From NCBI GenBank assembly GCA_947000775.1, contig CAMQGK010000514.1, forward strand, positions 1,267,001 through 1,331,000: a stretch of DNA of 64,000 bases. Direction: 5' to 3'. The stretch comes from Pterois miles (taxonomy: Eukaryota > Chordata > Actinopteri > Perciformes > Scorpaenidae). Below the pieces are notes generated by a model. The model made no database searches. It saw only the letters and a list, made by a program, of their open reading frames with translations, and had not been told where the DNA came from. Below are positions 1-12,381 of the stretch, one piece after another (position 1 is the stretch's first letter; the number at the start of each line of letters is the position of its first letter). The translations under genes and the position numbers were made by a program.

Positions 1-2113
1 CCAGTCACAGAACAACCAGTCAGAGAACAACCAGTCACAGAACAACCAGTCACATAACCACCAGTCACAGAACCACCAGTCACAGAACAACCAGTCACAT
101 AACCACCAGTCACAGAACCACCACCAGTCACAGAACCACCAGTCACATAACAACCAGTCACAGAACCACCAGTCACAGAACAACCAGTCACAGAACAACC
201 AGTCACAGAACCACCAGTCACAGAACAACCAGTCACAGAACCACCAGTCACAGAACCACCAGTCACAGAACAACCAGTCACAGAACCACCAGTCACAGAA
301 CAACCAGTCACAGAACAACCAGTCACAGAACAACCAGTCACAGAACCACCAGTCACAGAACAACCAGTCACAGAACAACCAGTCAGAGAACAACCAGTCA
401 CAGAACAACCAGTCACAGAACAACCAGTCACATAACCACCAGTCAGAGAACAACCAGTCAGAGAACCACCAGTCAGAGAACAACCAGTCAGAGAACCACC
501 AGTCACAGAACAACCAGTCACAGAACCACCAGTCACAGAACAACTAGTCAGAGAACAACCAGTCACAGAACCACCAGTCACAGAACAACCAGTCACAGAA
601 CCACCAGTCACAGAACAACCAGTCAGAGAACAACCAGTCACAGAACAACCAGTCACATAACCACCAGTCACAGAACCACCAGTCACAGAACAACCAGTCA
701 CAGAACCACCAGTCACAGAACCACCAGTCACAGAACAACCAGTCACAGAACCACCAGTCACAGAACAACCAGTCAGAGAACAACCAGTCACAGAACAACC
801 AGTCACATAACCACCAGTCACAGAACCACCACCAGTCAGAGAATCACCAGTCACAGAACCACCAGTCACAGAACAACCAGTCAGAGAACCACCAGTCACA
901 GAACCACCAGTCACAGAACAACCAGTCAGAGAACCACCAGTCACATAACCACCAGTCAGAGAATCACCAGTCACAGAACCACCAGTCACAGAACAACCAG
1001 TCAGAGAACCACCAGTCAGAGAACCACCAGTCAGAGAACCACCAGTCAGAGAACAACCAGTCACAGAACCACCAGTCACAGAACAACCAGTCAGAGAACA
1101 ACCAGTCACAGAACCACCAGTCACAGAACCACCAGTCACAGAACAACCAGTCAGAGAACCACCAGTCAGAGAACCACCAGTCACAGAACAACCAGTCACA
1201 GAACCACCACCAGTCAGAGAACCACCAGTCAGAGAACCACCAGTCAGAGAACAACCAGTCACAGAACAACCAGTCAGAGAACAACCAGTCAGAGAACAAC
1301 CAGTCACAGAACCACCAGTCACAGAACCACCAGTCACAGAACAACCAGTCAGAGAACCACCAGTCAGAGAACCACCAGTCACAGAACAACCAGTCACAGA
1401 ACAACCAGTCACAGAACCACCAGTCACAGAACAACCAGTCAGAGAACCACCAGTCAGAGAACCACCAGTCAGAGAACAACCAGTCAGAGAACAACCAGTC
1501 ACAGAACCACCAGTCACAGAACAACCAGTCACAGAACAACCAGTCACAGAACCACCAGTCACAGAACCACCACCAGTCACAGAACCACCAGTCACAGAAC
1601 AACCAGTCACAGAACAACCAGTCACAGAACCACCAGTCACAGAACAACCAGTCACAGAACAACCAGTCACAGAACAACCAGTCACAGAACCACCACCAGT
1701 CAGAGAATCACCACCAGTCAGAGAACCACCAGTCAGAGAACAACCAGTCAGAGAACCACCAGTCAGAGAACCACCAGTCAGAGAACAACCAGTCACAGAA
1801 CAACCGGTCAGAGAACCACCAGTCACAGAACCACCAGTCAGAGAACCACCAGTCACAGAACCACCAGTCACCGAACCACCACCAGTCAGAGAACCACCAG
1901 TCAGAGAACAGCCAGTCACCGAACCACCAGTCAGAGAACAACCAGTCAGAGAACAACAACCAGTCAGAGAACCACCAGTCAGAGAACAACCAGTCACAGA
2001 ACCACCAGTCAGAGAACCACCAGTCAGAGAACAACCAGTCACAGAACCACCAGTCACAGAACCACCAGTCACCGAACCACCAGTCAGAGAACAACCACCA
2101 GTCAGAGAACAAC
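1..2113. repeat. 15-bp minisatellite, about 140 copies
   Basis: The unit is ccagtcacagaacaa. Variants swap cac/gag and aac/cac, and a few copies carry an extra cac triplet. The plus strand is rich in A and C and nearly free of T. Because 15 is a multiple of three, the minus strand reads as long FCDWL/FSDWW repeats, which are artefacts. The array continues past the left window edge and lies downstream of the mocs2 stop codon. Confidence 0.97.
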
Positions 2114-2965
2114 CACCTCAACTCTGCTTTTACTCAGCTTCAAAATAAAAGCTGTATTTAAACTGAGCTGGTCACACAGTTAAAGTGGAAGCTTCACAGT
2201 TATATTATGAAGTTTAATTATGTGAGAATATTAGTTGTAATTCCTTTAAGGAAATCTGACAGAGCTGCAGGACAAACCTGCTGTTCAGGAAATCAGCTGA
2301 ACCGGATGTATGATGGTTACCTGATGTATGATGGTTACCTGATGTATGATGGTTACCTGATGTATGATGGTTACCTGATGTATGATGGTTACCTGATGTA
2401 TGATGGTTACCTGATGTGCTCCGCCCACACAGGTGAGTCAGAGGAACTCTGTTGGTGCTATTCATTTATCTGATGCTCCATGGAATCACTCACCTATTGG
2501 TAGACGTACTGTAAATGTAGAATTGGTAGATGTATTGACAGACATATTGACAGATGTATTGATAGACATACTAATAGACATTGACAGACATGCCAATAGA
2601 TGTATTGACAGGTGTGTTGATTGACAAACTGACAGATGTGTTGATGGATGTATTGATTCATTCAGATGAGCGGACGCTCATATCAAAGACACATTTCAGT
2701 TGGTACCAAATAAGTGATCAAATTTGAGACCCAGCTCTACTCAAACTTCTCTCGTAACACTGCAAACCAGTAACTCAAGCTGTCAAATTACTGTGATTAC
2801 TCAATTACTGCTATGCAGTAAGAAGAAGATTATTTCCCTCTGAGACGGGCTGTCAGATTTACCAATGAAACGACCAGCAGGTTGACTCTGCCCTTTATGA
2901 GGATTCACAGAAAGCTCATCCACACCACAAACACAGTCTATGAACACGGCCGGTCGGTCTGCAGC
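2114..2965. other. 3' flank of mocs2 with two small arrays
   Basis: No gene was seen here. About six perfect copies of an 18-bp unit (tgatgtatgatggttacc) lie at 2307-2420, and a degenerate 12-bp array of ttgatagacata type lies at 2512-2660. The mocs2 3' UTR should start at 2965 and run leftward. I found no clear AATAAA on the minus strand. Confidence 0.6.
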
Positions 2966-4209
2966 TCAGACGTCCTCAGTGGAGGATGTGGCAGGATGAC
3001 GGTTACTGTGAGAGGCCCACCGACACTCAGCGTTCTCCTTCCAGCTCGCCTCCTGCGTGTCGTAAACTTCCTGTCAATCAGTAATCAACAACATTACGAT
3101 CAATCACAACAATCACTGGTCTCGATGTGGTGCTGCAGCAGCTGAAAGCATCGTTACCTTCTTCCAGATGGGGATGTTGGCCTTCAGCTGCTCGATGCAG
3201 TGCTGGATCGCCTGCTGGCCGTCTTGGCGATGAGGAGATGAGATCGCCATGGCAACACTGGCCTCACCCACCTTCACCCACCTGAGAGAGGAAGTTCAAA
3301 GCTGAGTTACCCCAATCAATAATTCCAACAATCAATAATGCCTCATTAAACAGTTAGCATTAGCAGTTAGCATTATATACAAACCTATTGGTAGACCTAT
3401 CGTAGATGTATCGTAGACATATTGATAAACCTATTGGTAGACCTATCGTAGATGTATCGTAGACATATTGATAAACCTATTGGTAGACCTATCGTAGATG
3501 TATCGTAGACATATTGATAAACCTATTGGTAGACCTATCGTAGATGTATCGTAGACATATTGATAAACCTATTGGTAGACCTATCGTAGATGTATCGTAG
3601 ACATATTGATAAACCTATTGGTAGACCTATCGTAGATGTATCGTAGACATATTGATAAACCTATTGGTAGACCTATCGTAGATGTATCGTAGACATATTG
3701 ATAAACCTATTGGTAGACCTATCGTAGATGTATCGTAGACATATTGATAAACCTATTGGTAGACCTATCGTAGATGTATCGTAGACATATTGATAAACCT
3801 ATTGGTAGACCTATCGTAGATGTATCGTAGACATATTGATAAACCTATTGGTAGACCTATCGTAGATGTATCGTAGACATATTGATAAACCTATTGGTAG
3901 ACCTATCGTAGATGTATTGTAGACATATTGATAAACCTATTGGTAGACCTATCGTAGATGTTCCGTAGATGTATAGTAGACGTATTGACAGACGTATTGA
4001 TTATTCAGATGAGACGCTGATGCTGGTGTGGTCTCACCCCAGGCGGTGGTGGACACAAACATGCTTCACGGTTGGCCAGCGCTCTCTGATGTCAGAACAC
4101 AGCTTTCTGAACTCTGATTGGACCATCAGCTCATACGCCTCATACTCCAGACCAATCACCTTCCTGCCGCCCACCTCGTCCTCACGGGTCGTACCTGCAT
4201 GCACACGCG

Positions 4210-4258
<49 letters not shown>

Positions 4259-4513
4259 TATAATTATTTAAGGTGGAATGATGTTTTTTTTTTTTTTAAA
4301 TGGATTTCAACTCATTCTAATTTCATACAATTAAAATAAATGTTTGCAGTTATGAGAGAAATATTTCTTCTGCCGTTAATAAATAAAATTTGAACCTATA
4401 AATACTGAAATGGCTCCACAGGTAGAGCTGCCGACGCTGTCGACCACTTCCTGTACAGACAGCCAATCACGGCTCAGCTTGAAGACGTCTCTCCGCTGCT
4501 CTGACTCGGCCAT
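2966..4513 (-). CDS. mocs2: Molybdopterin synthase catalytic subunit (MOCS2B, MoaE family)
   Basis: The large subunit of molybdopterin synthase inserts two sulfurs, delivered by MOCS2A, into precursor Z (cPMP) in the cytosol. Coding exons in order are 4396-4513, 4038-4194, 3158-3281 and 2966-3070, with matching phases (167 residues from the exon-4 ATG; human about 188). Visible family signatures are CGAISVFIGTTRE across the first junction, KVIGLEYEAY, WPTVKHVCVHHRLG, GEASVAMAISSPHR, IPIWKK and a final ASWKENAEC. The first donor (GTTCAA) is weak but forced by homology. A second ATG, the last codon of the preceding exon (5922-5924), is in frame directly before this start, so either could be used. 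A 46-bp minisatellite fills the intron between 3281 and 4038. Confidence 0.93.
3366..3966. repeat. 46-bp minisatellite in a mocs2 intron
   Basis: About 12.5 copies of a 46-bp unit beginning aacctattggtagacctatc occur, nearly identical apart from the last two. The array fills most of the intron between the third and second MOCS2B exons. Low divergence suggests recent expansion. Confidence 0.97.
4202..4253. repeat. (CG)n/(CA)n microsatellite at a splice acceptor
   Basis: A mixed cg and ca dinucleotide run lies just upstream, in transcript sense, of the MOCS2B exon starting at 4194. On the coding strand it reads (TG)n(CG)n then TGCATGCAG, so it takes the place of a normal polypyrimidine tract. 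Confidence 0.95.
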
Positions 4514-4518
4514 CTGAG

Positions 4519-5915
4519 ACAATTAAAGTCATATTCACTGATATTACCACAGAGAAAAAAATGAGCGTATCAAATATTGATCGAAGAGGTTTTAATGATC
4601 AAAGATCATTTGAATAATAAACATACATTCAATGTTTACACAGATATTCACTCTGAATATTGAATCATAAAAATGAATCACTTAATTTACGACTAAATTA
4701 ATGTTGTGACTTTTTTCTTGAAATAGTTTTTTGCTTTTTATGTATTCTTGTAATCTCAGGTGGAACGGGACTGACAAGAACACAGAAAAAATACTGAATA
4801 ATAATTAACAAAATTAATCCAGATATTTTTTTCTTTTTTTTTTTTTACATTTCATCATGTTGGACAAATGACAAAAAATTAACAAATCACAACAAAATGA
4901 ATGTTATGACTTTTTAAAAAATATTATTATTATTGTTTTCATTTATTCTTGTATTCTAATGTGGAACAGGACTGACAAGAAAAACAGAAAAAATGACACT
5001 GCATCTTAAACAAAATTAAACAAATTTTAAATGATTTTTAAAAATTCATCATGTTGGATCAACAAACAGAAATTTACTCTAAATGTTGAATTTAAAAATT
5101 AACTAAGCACAACATTAATGTTACCACTTTTTCCTTGAAATATATTGATTTTTATTTAATGATGTAGTCTCAACATAGAAATTAATACTGAATCTTGATT
5201 AACAAAATTAAACCAAACATTTTTCATATTTTTTTTACATTTCCTCATGTTGGGCAAATACAAAAATTTACTCTAAATGTTGAATAATAAAAATTAAACT
5301 AATCACAACAAAATCAGGTCAATGTTATGACTTTGTTCTTGAAATATTTTTCCTTTTTAATAAACATTCTTGTAATCTCAAAATAGAAATTAATACCAAA
5401 TCTTAATTTAACAAAATTAAACCAAATACTTTTTTGGAATATATATTTTTTTATTTCATCATGTTGGACGAACATTAAGGCAGATATTAATTCCAAATCT
5501 TGAATTATAAAAATCAAACCAATCGCACAAATTAATATTGCTTTTTTCATTTATTCTTGTAATCTCCATCCAATACTAAATCTTAAATTACGTAACAAAA
5601 TTAAATCAAATATTTTTGTTTTTTATGTTTCATCACATTGGACAAACAGAAATTTACCACTTTTTTTCTTGAAATATAGATAGATTTTTTTATTTATTCA
5701 TGTAATCTCAACATAGAAAATAATACTGAATGTTAAATAAACAAAATTAAACTAAATATATTATCATTTTTTAAAATTTCTTCATGTTGAACAAACAGAA
5801 ATTCACGATGAAATTCAAATGATGAGAATCAAACACAATAAATCTGATTCTTGGTGTTGCTTCATGAATCTGAAACATCACTTATTGATACTTAATTGAT
5901 TCAAAGCAATCAATC
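4519..5915. repeat. AT-rich intron of degenerate ~150-210-bp tandem copies
   Basis: This is the mocs2 intron between the shared exon (5922-6057) and the first MOCS2B exon. A motif like tcatgttggacaaacagaaa recurs near 4855, 5048, 5247, 5460, 5634 and 5783, each followed by similar AT-rich text (aacaaaattaaaccaaat and ttcttgaaatat). It looks like an old, decayed tandem duplication. No gene was seen. Confidence 0.65.
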
Positions 5916-5930
5916 ACTTACCATCCGTCT

Positions 5931-6072
5931 TTATCCTCCGCTGAGCGGCGGCACCACGGCAACCTCGTCCCCGTCTCCCAGAGTCACTGCCTGGTCGCCA
6001 ATGGCAACGTACTGCTGACGCACCGCCAACACCACCTGATCCTGCAGGACAGACAGTCTGCACGCACACATT

Positions 6073-6132
<60 letters not shown>

Positions 6133-8110
6133 TAACAATAATTAAAGTAATGAAACAAAAAAATGTGACCTGTTCAGCAGCGATGTTGCTGGTGTGTCCA
6201 GATGACAGTGAACGCATCGTGGTACCTCGGGTGTCGCTGTAGCAACAGTCTCCAAAGGTCCCGGCTGCTGATTGGTGTCGGCACGGCAACAATCTCCTCC
6301 TCCTTCACGCCACTCAGCTCCACGCTCTTAGCGAAGTACAACACAAACACCTGAAGAAGAAGGTTTGAATTTCACAGCACGTCGTTAACATCAATGTGTC
6401 TTCCAAATTAAAAAGCATGATATCAATAATACTCAACATATTATGTCTTTTATTTTAAATTTTTGTCACATAATCTGATGGAGAATCTTAAATGATTAAA
6501 ATGAAACCAAAAACAGCATTAATATTTGGGCCTTTGACCTGTGAAATATTACGACTCTATACTCAAAATATTCAGAGTTTTTGAAATATTGCAGCTTTTC
6601 TTACGTCACTTTTTAAATTTCATTATGCAAAAATAGCAAAATAAAAAAAATATTCTTAAATATTAAAAATAGATATATTTATGTTCAAAACGAACAACTA
6701 AATTCAAGTTGTTCAGATTTCTGTTCAGATCTAAAAAATTAAAAGACATTCAAAGTTCAGATGAAGAACTGACAGCAGAGGCTCAATGAACAATCAATGA
6801 GCTTGAATGGAATCAGTCAGATTGATCAGGTGACATCCACACGTGATCTATAGACTGTATGTAAAGATAAATACGAAACATCTGGATCGCCCCCTGGTGG
6901 CCGGCTGTAGTACAGCTCATAAACACTGAGTGCTCATTTTTCTGATTGATTTAAATATATTAGAACTTAAAATTATATTTAAAAGCTGAAAAATTGTTAT
7001 AAAATCTAAAATAAATTATATGTGTGTGTGTTATATGTCAAATTATATTATAGAAATATATATTTACACTGTACTATTAGATTATAATGTAAAAATATAT
7101 TAAATCATATAATAATGTTAACTATATTCCATTTTTGAGAAATTGTTCTAAATTTAAATTATAAAAATATATTAATTATGCTGTACAACTATGTTCTATT
7201 CCAAAATTATATTCTAATGTGACATAATTATATTCAAATTTTGAAAAATAGTTGTAACATTTTACATTGTACAGTTGTTATGGTGTAATAAATTATATTA
7301 TAATGTTGAAAAATCATATTTCTAAAATTATATATTGTAAAATGTTACCATATAAGCTATATTGTTATGTTATATTATAAATATAATGTTATGAGATTAT
7401 CTTACAAAGTTTTATGTTACAAAATGGTATTAAAAATATATATTATTTACATTATATGATGATATTATAAGGGTAAATTATGTTTTAAAGCTGTAAAAAT
7501 ATATTGTCATACAACTATATTATAAAAAAATATAGAAAATTAAATGCTCTAAAATTGTATTTTAATGTTATAATGTTATATAATTAAATTATAATATTTA
7601 ATTATTGAAAACACACACACACACACACACAGTTTCTTTAATATTTAATATGTAGTGTGGCTGCATCTCCAGGTGGGTTCAGGTGGGCTGGTCTGGATCC
7701 AGGGATGTTCTTACTCCCAGTCCCGGACCCCGGACCCTCAACGTCCGCCTGGTCCCGGAAACTGTTATCAGCTACAGCGAATCTCCATTTGGAAGTCTTA
7801 AAATTTAACCATTTCCTATCCTAACAAAGTCATAATCACACCAACAACAGGGAAAAAATAATTAATAATATCAAAACATAACCCGACTTAAACGCGGCGT
7901 TAACATTACCGATCAACAGACGCGCAGACGTAACTTTCAAACGTTTAGTTCCTCGCTGCATGGACGCTGGACCTCGTTAGTCCACATGCAACGCGGTGTT
8001 AAATTAAGAGGAAATGTCAAGGGAGTCTGGCGTCTACTTCACCTCAACAGCGAGGTGTATTTATAGGTGTATTACTAGCGAAGCATGGTGAAACTCACCC
8101 GCGCAGTCAT
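5931..8110 (-). CDS. mocs2: Molybdopterin synthase sulfur-carrier subunit (MOCS2A, MoaD family)
   Basis: This small ubiquitin-like protein carries sulfur as a C-terminal glycine thiocarboxylate to the MOCS2B active site. Coding exons are 8099-8110 (MTAR), 6226-6350 and 5931-6057 (stop TAA 5931-5933), with phases that close to 87 residues; human MOCS2A is 88. Visible features are VFVLYFAKSVELSGVKEE, LLLQRHPR joined to LSVLQDQVVLAVRQQYV, GDEVAVVPPLSGG, and the obligatory terminal Gly-Gly. Exon 2 ends CCCGAG before GTACCA; reading on gives an early stop, so this donor is required. The MOCS2B frame follows on the same transcript after TAA AGA CGG. Confidence 0.94.
6073..6128. repeat. (CA)n microsatellite upstream of the MOCS2A terminal exon
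   Basis: A run of about 28 ca dinucleotides lies 16 bases beyond the acceptor of the exon starting at 6057. It is therefore a GT-rich tract on the mocs2 coding strand. Confidence 0.96.
6354..8086. other. mocs2 intron 1, AT-rich with small repeats
   Basis: The intron separates the four-codon first exon from the rest of MOCS2A. 6848-6920 belongs to a dispersed family (cgccccctggtggccggctg) also present at 37,790-37,890. 6930-7610 is very AT-rich and 7612-7632 is a short (CA)n. No other gene was seen. Confidence 0.6.
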
Positions 8111-8275
8111 GAAGGAGTCCGATGATTGTTAACATCTGAAGAAACTTTCCTGAAGCTTTTCCCCAAAATGTCTGTTGACCAGCTGACTGCCACTTCCGGG
8201 TCCGCGGCTTCTTCGTTGGTGTTTAGAAGCAGTTTCCATCCAAAATGTTGCATTACCGCCTGCTACTGGATATAC
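8111..8275 (-). promoter_or_regulatory. Probable mocs2 5' UTR and TATA-less promoter
   Basis: This region lies immediately upstream of the MOCS2A ATG. It is less AT-rich than its surroundings and holds an ETS-like site, cacttccgggt, near 8190, typical of housekeeping promoters. No TATA box stands out. The transcription start is not determined. Confidence 0.45.
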
Positions 8276-8394
8276 CACTCTGCTATCTAATCTAATCTAA
8301 TTAAACATAAAGCGTTCTCCCCTCCTCCTGTCTCATCCTCTAATTAAAAGAAAAATAAAACTATCGGCCCTTCCTCTTCAGTAGGGGAGAGCGG

Positions 8395-8620
8395 GGTCAG
8401 CTGGGACACATGAAGTCAATGATGAAGACTCAAACCTGCATCCTGTCTCCAGCCAGCAGGGGGCGACTCCTCTGGGTCTACAGGAGTCTCTAGAAAATGA
8501 TCCTCCTCTCTGATTGATTTAGACTCAGATAGCCCAGAAAGCAGGGGGCTTTAGGGCGGGGCTACCTGGTGATTGACAGGTAGGGACCACAGTGTTGTCC
8601 ATGTTGTCGTCTTACAGGCC
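8395..8620. repeat. Dispersed fish-type repeat fragment
   Basis: It contains agccagcagggggcgactcc and gctttagggcggggctacct, phrases I recognise as common interspersed repeats in fish genomes. I cannot assign a family or exact ends from this window. Confidence 0.4.
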
Positions 8621-8959
8621 TTGGACTTAAGGTTTTTCTTTTTGTTGTGTTTTTTAACTTTGCAGACATTTAGCATACACAAAAAAACTATATAACATAC
8701 TAAAGGAAAGAGAAAAAGCATAAAAGCATTTAGGTCCTCTTTAACCATTGAAAGTCAATACATAATAATACATGAGCCATCTTGCCAGACTTTAGCACAC
8801 AAGCTATGTTCAGTGGGTACATTCTGGTATCTACCGCTTTAAAACTGCCGTCCACAAACCAAAAGGTGATGTCACAGTGACTATGTCCACTTCTTACGTA
8901 CAGTCTCAGGTCTGCAGGCAGCAATATGTCCAAACAGGAAACGTTCACGTTTCAATTCA

Positions 8960-9370
8960 CCTTATGCTGCAGACAGGCTAGGTAGCCACCTAGCCAGTTC
9001 TGGAGACAAGCTAGCTAGCTAGCGTTATCCAGCCGTCTCCTCCTCCAGCAGCGAAGCGGTCGGCTAATCTGGTCTCATTGGTTAACGTTAACTTTCTCCA
9101 CGAACTCTGGTGATCCTGGAGAGAGAGAGACAGGACAGACTGACAGAAACTAGGACTTTCTACAGACGTTGTTAAAAACAAGACAACAACACTAGCTAGC
9201 CAGCGTTAGCTAGCCAGCGTTAGCTAGCCAGCGTTAGCTAGCCAGCGTTAGCTAGCCAGCGTTAGCTAGCCAGCGTTAGCTAGCCAGCGTTAGCTAGCCA
9301 GCGTTAGCTAGCCAGCGTTAGCTAGGATTATTCTGCCTCCACTAAATACGTCACCATGGTTACTGACTGA
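8960..9370 (-). repeat. Interspersed element with internal 14-bp array
   Basis: The element is the reverse complement of 35,130-35,470, sharing the stretch around gtcctagtttctctcagtct and the tail atggtgacgtatttagtgg. At 9188-9325 the unit tagctagccagcgt repeats about ten times; the other copy has only about two. It lies upstream of mocs2. Confidence 0.75.
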
Positions 9371-9987
9371 AGTAAAGGTCAACTATAAACTGCTTTGGAA
9401 AACAACTTCTCAACAAATAGGAAAATGACACAATAATTTATTTTGTATTAAAACAATAAATTTGCCCCAAAATAAATGAGAAAAGCAAAAACATTTTAAC
9501 AAATTCAGTGAAGTAAATCTAATTTTAACTTTTAAATACTTCATATAAGTTTCAGTAATACATCTGTTTACAGAAAATATAGATATATTAAAAAAATACC
9601 CAGAGGATTTTTCCCAAAATGTCCCTTTCACAGCAAATACAGACAATTACAAAAAAAAAAACAAAATCAGTTGACATATAAACAAGTAAGTATGTGCATT
9701 TTGGAAACATTCATCATCAATTTTAACACAAAATTACACAACAGTTTTTACCCACAATTCCACATTCTCTCACAAAACAGAAAAAAAACCTTCACTTTTT
9801 TGAAAAAACTAAAACAGCAGTAACAGGAAGTCCCATACACACCTGGACTGACGGTCACCATGGAAACACCCACACACATTTAACATCATTCATTAAACAG
9901 CTAACGATTCGTTTGGTCCCTTTTTTGTTGCCATAGCACCCGACGCAAGTTAAAGTTCAGTGTTTTCTCAGATATTATATATTTTTA

Positions 9988-10029
<42 letters not shown>

Positions 10030-10704
10030 ATTTATTTATTTTTTTTAAGTTTTTTAAGAAATAATTTCATTCTTTGTGGATTGTTTTGCTTTTCCTGTTT
10101 TATTTCTGAGGTTTTCCATCATGACATGCTGATTAGTATATTTTCATTTATTTTTATTGATAATGTTCTCAGGGGATGGAAAGTTCTCGTCCTTGACCAC
10201 AGAGCTTTGACTGCTTGATTCTTACTAAAGGTCACATAATTTTTTTATTAATCAATTAATTTTTTTATTAAATTTTAATTGTTTAATTTTGATTTCTATA
10301 AGGGCTGTCAGTTCATTAAAATAGTTATCTGTGATTAATCTCACATTTAATATCTGTTCATAATGAACCTTAAAGGGAGATCATCTAATATGTAAATGTA
10401 TGTATATATTTATTATTGTAAATCAATACCAACACTAATCAATACCAGATATTGACCAGAAACCCTCCCAGGTTCTGACTTTAGCATCAACAATCTGCTC
10501 CAATCAGAACAAACTGCAGCCCAACAGGCAACAACAGCTGTCAGTGTGTCAGAGTGCTGACTTGACTAGGACTTGATCCAGACTGACTGGGACTATCATC
10601 AAGAAGGCATGTCTGTAAAGGGGAGAGTGGTGGGGACCCAGAGAACCCATTTACATCCACACTCTGGAGGTCAGAGGTCAAGTCTGGAGCCTCATTTAAC
10701 CTCC
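9371..10704. other. Intergenic AT-rich stretch, no gene seen
   Basis: This lies between mocs2 and man2a1. It holds (TG)n at 9998-10027 and otherwise AT-rich sequence without convincing coding signal. Short open frames here have no recognisable domain. Confidence 0.55.
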
Positions 10705-10779
10705 TTCACTACCAGCTAGTCTGACCTGGTTGGTACTGATGGATCCATCAGGTTTTCTAGTTTCAGATGAGACCAGGAT

Positions 10780-10823
<44 letters not shown>

Positions 10824-11049
10824 CTGACCTGGTTGGTACTGATGGATCCCACAGGTTCATCTAGTTTCAGATGAGACCAGGATGTAGTAGTAGTAGTAGT
10901 AGTAGTAGTGTAGTAGTCTGACCTGGTTGGTACTGATGGATCCATCAGGTTCTCTAGTCTCAGATGAGACCAGGATGCAGTAGTAGTAGTAGTAGTGAGA
11001 GAGAGAGAGGCTGTGGAACCATCGTTCTAGTTTCAGATGAGACCAGGAT

Positions 11050-11080
<31 letters not shown>

Positions 11081-11244
11081 CAGTAGTAGTAGTAGTAGTA
11101 GTCTGACCTGGTTGGTACTGTGATGGATCCATCAGGTTCTCTAGTCTCAGAAGAGAACAGGATGTAGTAGTAGTAGTAGTGGTAGTCTGACCTGGTTGGT
11201 ACTGATGGATCCATCAGGTTCTTAGTTTCAGATGAGACCAGGAT

Positions 11245-11284
<40 letters not shown>

Positions 11285-12121
11285 CAGTAGTAGTAGTAGT
11301 AGTAGTCTGACCTGGTTGATACTGATGGATCCATCAGGTTCTCTAGTCTCAGATGAGACCAGGATGTAGTAGTAGTTGTAGTAGTAGTAGTAGTAGCAGT
11401 AGTAGTAGTAGTAGTAGTCTGACCTGGTTGATACTGATGGATCCATCAGGTTCTCTAGTCTCAGATGAGACCAGGATGTAGTAGTAGTAGTAGTAGTAGT
11501 AGTAGTTGTAGTAGTAGTAGTAGTAGCAGTAGCATAGTAGTAGTAGTCTGACCTGGTTGTAGTCTGACCTGGGGCGGCAGTAGCTCAGTCTGTAGGGAGT
11601 TGGCTTGGGAACCGGAGGGTCACCGGTTCAAGTCCCGACATGGACCAAGAACTGAGTGTGAACTGGTAGCTGGAGAGGTGCCAGTTTACCTCTTGGGCAC
11701 TGCCGAGGTGCCCCTGAGCAAGGCACCAAACCCCCAACTGCTCGGGGCGCTTGTCAGGAGCAGCCCCCTCACTCTGACAACTCTCCATTGTTGCATGTTT
11801 GTGCATGTGTGTGTTCAGGTCTGCATGTACCGTGTATAAGTTAACAACAGAGTGAAAACATTGAATTTCCCCTCGTGGGACTAATAAAGGAATATCTTCT
11901 TCTTCTTCTTCTTCTTGATACCGATGGATCCATCAGGTTCTCTAGTCTCAGATGAGACCAGGATGTAGTAGTAGTAGTAGTTGTAGTAGTAGTAGTAGTA
12001 GTAGTAGTAGCAGTAGTAGTAGTAGTAGTAGTAGTCTGACCTGGTTGGTACTGATGGATCCATCAGGTTCTCTAGTCTCAGATGAGACCAGGATGTAGTA
12101 GTAGTAGTAGTAGTAGTAGTT

Positions 12122-12159
<38 letters not shown>

Positions 12160-12260
12160 CTGACCTGGTTGATACTGATGGATCCATCAGGTTCTCTAGT
12201 CTCAGATGAGACCAGGATGTAGTAGTAGTAGTAGTAGTAGTAGTAGCAGTAGTAGACCAG
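10705..12260. repeat. Compound GTA-rich minisatellite, about ten higher-order units
   Basis: Each unit joins a variable (gta)n run, with occasional gca or gtt, to a conserved block containing gtctgacctggttggtactg, then gatggatccatcaggttc, then a block ending agatgagaccaggatg. gtagtagtag also gives Y, T and L homopolymer frames on the minus strand, which are not genes. A SINE at 11,571-11,914 interrupts the array. Confidence 0.93.
11571..11914 (+). mobile_element. tRNA-derived SINE, full length
   Basis: The head has a pol III box A-like tagctcagtctgtaggga and box B ggttcaagtccc. The body has ggcgcttgtcaggagcagcc, and the tail is gggactaataaaggaatatc followed by (ttc)n. It sits inside the GTA array and has three near-full-length sister copies in this window. 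The tail matches the LINE at 62.1 kb. Confidence 0.9.
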
Positions 12261-12375
12261 GATCTAAACTGAGCCACTTCAACCTAACAATCCCAAGTTG
12301 TGTTAATTATCATTATCACGTTAACTTTGACAGCCCTAATTTCGAATCATCTTTAATTTTTCCAGTTTTGTTTCC

Positions 12376-12381
12376 TTTATT
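12376..12381 (-). terminator. Candidate man2a1 polyadenylation signal (AATAAA)
   Basis: TTTATT on the plus strand reads AATAAA in the man2a1 sense, about 120 bases beyond the stop codon. The position is plausible for a short 3' UTR. Confidence 0.45.

Noticed and set aside
1..2113. CRISPR array
   Set aside because: The repeats are contiguous with no unique spacers, no cas genes are present, and the surroundings are vertebrate.
544..2121. Long minus-strand frames of FCDWL/FSDWW repeats
   Set aside because: They are translations of the 15-bp minisatellite. They have no start context, no splice partner and no known domain, and they end where the array ends.
11571..11660. Functional tRNA gene
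   Set aside because: Box A- and box B-like sequences are present, but no cloverleaf acceptor stem closes and the unit continues into a SINE body and tail. The same holds at 13,731, 24,367, 58,426, 18,642 and 24,700.
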